From DATAFT01 sp035544635 (lineage in GTDB: Bacteria > Acidobacteriota > Thermoanaerobaculia > Multivoradales > Multivoraceae): a DNA stretch of 14,713 bases. The notes beneath the pieces are model-generated. The model saw only the letters and a program-made list of their open reading frames with translations, was not told where the DNA came from and ran no database searches. The translations under genes were made by a program, and so were the position numbers. Where the stretch lies: assembly GCA_035544635.1 (NCBI GenBank), contig DATKDQ010000158.1:1-14713 (forward strand). Direction: 5' to 3'. This document shows, one piece after another, positions 13,237-14,713 of the stretch; position 1 is the stretch's first letter, and every line of letters begins with the position of its first letter.

Positions 13237-14646
13237 ATGATCTTCACCGAGCCTCGCTTCCTCCTCTTCTTCGCGGTGGTCTTCACCGCCTACTGGGCGC
13301 TCGACTCGCGGCGCGCGCAGAAGGTCCTGCTGCTCGCGGCGAGCTATACCTTCTACGCCGCGTGGGACTGGCGCTTCCTGTCGCTCATTCTCGCCTCGAC
13401 GCTGATCGACTACACCGCCGCGCTGCGCATCGAGGCGCAGGGGGAGCGGCCCGAGCGCGACGGCCGGCGCCGTGCGTGGCTCCTGCTGTCGTTGGCGGCG
13501 AATCTGGGGATGCTCGGCTTCTTCAAGTACTTCGGCTTCTTCGTCGACTCTGCGCTCGAGCTCGGCGCGGCCGCGGGCGTGGATCTTCGCCGGCCGACGC
13601 TCGAGATCGTCCTGCCGGTGGGGATCAGCTTTTACACCTTCCAGACCATGAGCTACACCATCGACGTCTACCGCCGCGTGCTCGCGCCGAGGCGGAGCCT
13701 GCTCGACGTGGCGCTCTTCGTCGCCTTCTTCCCGCAGCTCGTGGCCGGACCGATCGTGCGGGCCCGCGAGTTCCTGCCGCAGCTCGGCTCCCGCGTCCCC
13801 TTCGCGTCGATCGCGGTACGGCCGCTCCTGCTGCTCTTTCTCGCCGGGTTCGTGAAGAAGGCCTGCATCTCCGACAACGTGGCGACGGTGGTCGATCCCT
13901 TCTTCGCCGATCCGGCGGCGTTCACCGCGGCCAGCGCCTGGCTGGCGATCGTCCTCTACTCGGTGCAGATCTACTGCGATTTCTCGGGCTACTCCGATAT
14001 GGCGATCGCGACCGCGGGCCTGCTCGGGCTGGATCTCGGCAGGAACTTCGACTTCCCGTACCTGGCGCGGAGCGTTCGTGAGTTCTGGCAGCGCTGGCAC
14101 ATCAGCCTCTCGACCTGGCTGCGCGACTATCTCTACATCCCCCTCGGCGGCAACCGCGGACGTTGGCTCCGTACCGTGCGCAACCTGTTCCTGACCATGA
14201 CGCTCGGTGGGCTGTGGCACGGCGCCGCGTGGCGCTTCGTCCTGTGGGGCGCGCTCCATGGCGCCGGGCTGGCGGCGCATCGGGAGGTGCACCGGGCTCT
14301 CGACCGCAGGCGGCCGCTTCTCGGTGTGGCTCCGGCAATTCTCCTCACCTTCGTCTGGACTACGCTGCTCTGGATCTTCTTCCGCGCGACCGACCTCGAC
14401 TCCGCGTTCACGATCTTCGAGTCGGTGCTCCTGCTCTCGAGCCCCGGCTCGATCGAGATCGCTCCCGTGTGGTGGGGGCTGTTCGCGGCGCTCGCCGCCG
14501 TGCACGTGCTGGCCTACCTGGGACTCGGGCGCCGCCTCGCGGAGCTGCCGGCCTGGGCGTTCGGCGCGGCCTACGGCGCCGCTGCGGCGCTGACGCTCCT
14601 GTTCGTGCGGATCGAAGCGCGCCCCTTCATCTACTTCCAGTTCTAG
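13237..14646 (+). CDS. MBOAT-family O-acyltransferase, AlgI-like
   Basis: This multi-spanning inner-membrane acyltransferase of the membrane-bound O-acyltransferase family closely resembles AlgI, which passes acetyl groups across the membrane for O-acetylation of alginate and other exopolysaccharides. Its 469 residues include the typical N-terminus FTEPRFLLFFAVVFTAYW, FFKYFGFF (near 97-104), LPVGISFYTFQTMSYTIDVYR (126-146 region), FFPQLVAGPIVRAREFLPQL, IYCDFSGYSDMAI (247-259), then REFWQRWHISLSTWLRDYL with His288, YIPLGGNRG, and LGGLWHGAAW with His328, the residue expected to be catalytic. All hallmark residues are intact. It begins 21 bp after the SGNH stop with no clear Shine-Dalgarno, so translational coupling or a hairpin-influenced start is possible. 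The polymer acted on cannot be deduced, because no glycosyltransferase or polymerase genes are in the window. Confidence 0.93.
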   Translation: MIFTEPRFLLFFAVVFTAYWALDSRRAQKVLLLAASYTFYAAWDWRFLSLILASTLIDYTAALRIEAQGERPERDGRRRAWLLLSLAANLGMLGFFKYFGFFVDSALELGAAAGVDLRRPTLEIVLPVGISFYTFQTMSYTIDVYRRVLAPRRSLLDVALFVAFFPQLVAGPIVRAREFLPQLGSRVPFASIAVRPLLLLFLAGFVKKACISDNVATVVDPFFADPAAFTAASAWLAIVLYSVQIYCDFSGYSDMAIATAGLLGLDLGRNFDFPYLARSVREFWQRWHISLSTWLRDYLYIPLGGNRGRWLRTVRNLFLTMTLGGLWHGAAWRFVLWGALHGAGLAAHREVHRALDRRRPLLGVAPAILLTFVWTTLLWIFFRATDLDSAFTIFESVLLLSSPGSIEIAPVWWGLFAALAAVHVLAYLGLGRRLAELPAWAFGAAYGAAAALTLLFVRIEARPFIYFQF

Positions 14647-14681
14647 CGGGTCGCGTGATGAGTATCACGCTCCCCAGCTAG
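14643..14681 (+). terminator. CTAG-bounded hairpin overlapping the MBOAT stop codon
   Basis: The outer arms CTAGC (14643-14647) and GCTAG (14677-14681), GGG with CCC (14673-14675, one bulged A), then GCGTGAT (14653-14659) and ATCACGC (14664-14670), enclose a GAGT loop. The TAG stop codon (14644-14646) is part of the left arm. It sits where an operon terminator is expected but lacks a T-tract. It shares TTCTAGCGGGTC with the hairpin at 13177. Termination is an inference from position and shape. The rest of the window to 14713 shows nothing else. Confidence 0.4.
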
Positions 14682-14713
14682 ATGCTTCCCGCCAAGCGCG
14701 GCTGGCGCCGCGC

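Noticed and set aside
1..14713. Mobile elements, CRISPR, tRNA/rRNA, toxin-antitoxin or phage-defence genes
   Set aside because: Read through on both strands: no transposase motifs, no regularly spaced repeats, no tRNA-like cloverleaf and no defence-type domains were found.

Overview
The window is a dense, high-GC stretch (clearly GC-rich, with G/C-biased third positions) of bacterial chromosome carrying ten protein genes and no RNA genes, insertion sequences or CRISPR arrays. The organism looks Gram-negative: there is a lipid A-type lauroyl/myristoyl acyltransferase homologue, a secreted methionine sulfoxide reductase, a Tat-type signal peptide and an AlgI-type O-acyltransferase with a periplasmic SGNH partner. 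It also has an F420-type luciferase-like oxidoreductase. A GC-rich Acidobacteriota, Myxococcota or similar soil/sediment lineage fits, but the sequence alone does not settle the phylum.

Layout from left to right. A 5'-truncated alpha/beta hydrolase (2-913, +) runs into an SrkA/YihE-type stress kinase (916-1986, +), forming a two-gene operon. It converges on a membrane-anchored hypothetical protein with a (Gln-Pro-Pro)n head (2000-2815, -). Upstream of that is an 812-residue fusion of both ethanolamine ammonia-lyase subunits, EutB-EutC, preceded by a twin-arginine signal peptide (2977-5415, -). A stand-alone MOSC-domain protein (5613-6170, +) is divergent from it. Next come a TMEM220-family small membrane protein (6252-6647, -) and, divergent from it, an LLM-class oxidoreductase (6786-7631, +). 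That gene converges with a 1-nt gap on an LpxL/HtrB-like acyltransferase (7633-8610, -), which lies downstream of a secreted MsrA-MsrB fusion (8716-9885, -) and a MATE-family exporter (10087-11571, -). Divergent from MATE is a two-gene surface O-acylation cassette: a three-helix membrane protein with a periplasmic SGNH domain (11614-13215, +) and an AlgI-like MBOAT acyltransferase (13237-14646, +).

Functionally the window mixes envelope modification (LpxL-like, MBOAT/SGNH), protein repair and stress (MsrAB, SrkA), export (MATE) and small-molecule metabolism (EutBC, LLM, MOSC). It is not a single pathway. The most unusual item is the Tat-exported EutBC fusion with no other eut gene, no reactivase gene and no cobalamin gene nearby. 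The second is a pair of related CTAG-bounded hairpins that share a 12-nt head and sit exactly at the 3' ends of the SGNH and MBOAT genes. I found no defence system, mobile element or clearly undescribed multi-gene system. Every intergenic gap is under 300 bp.
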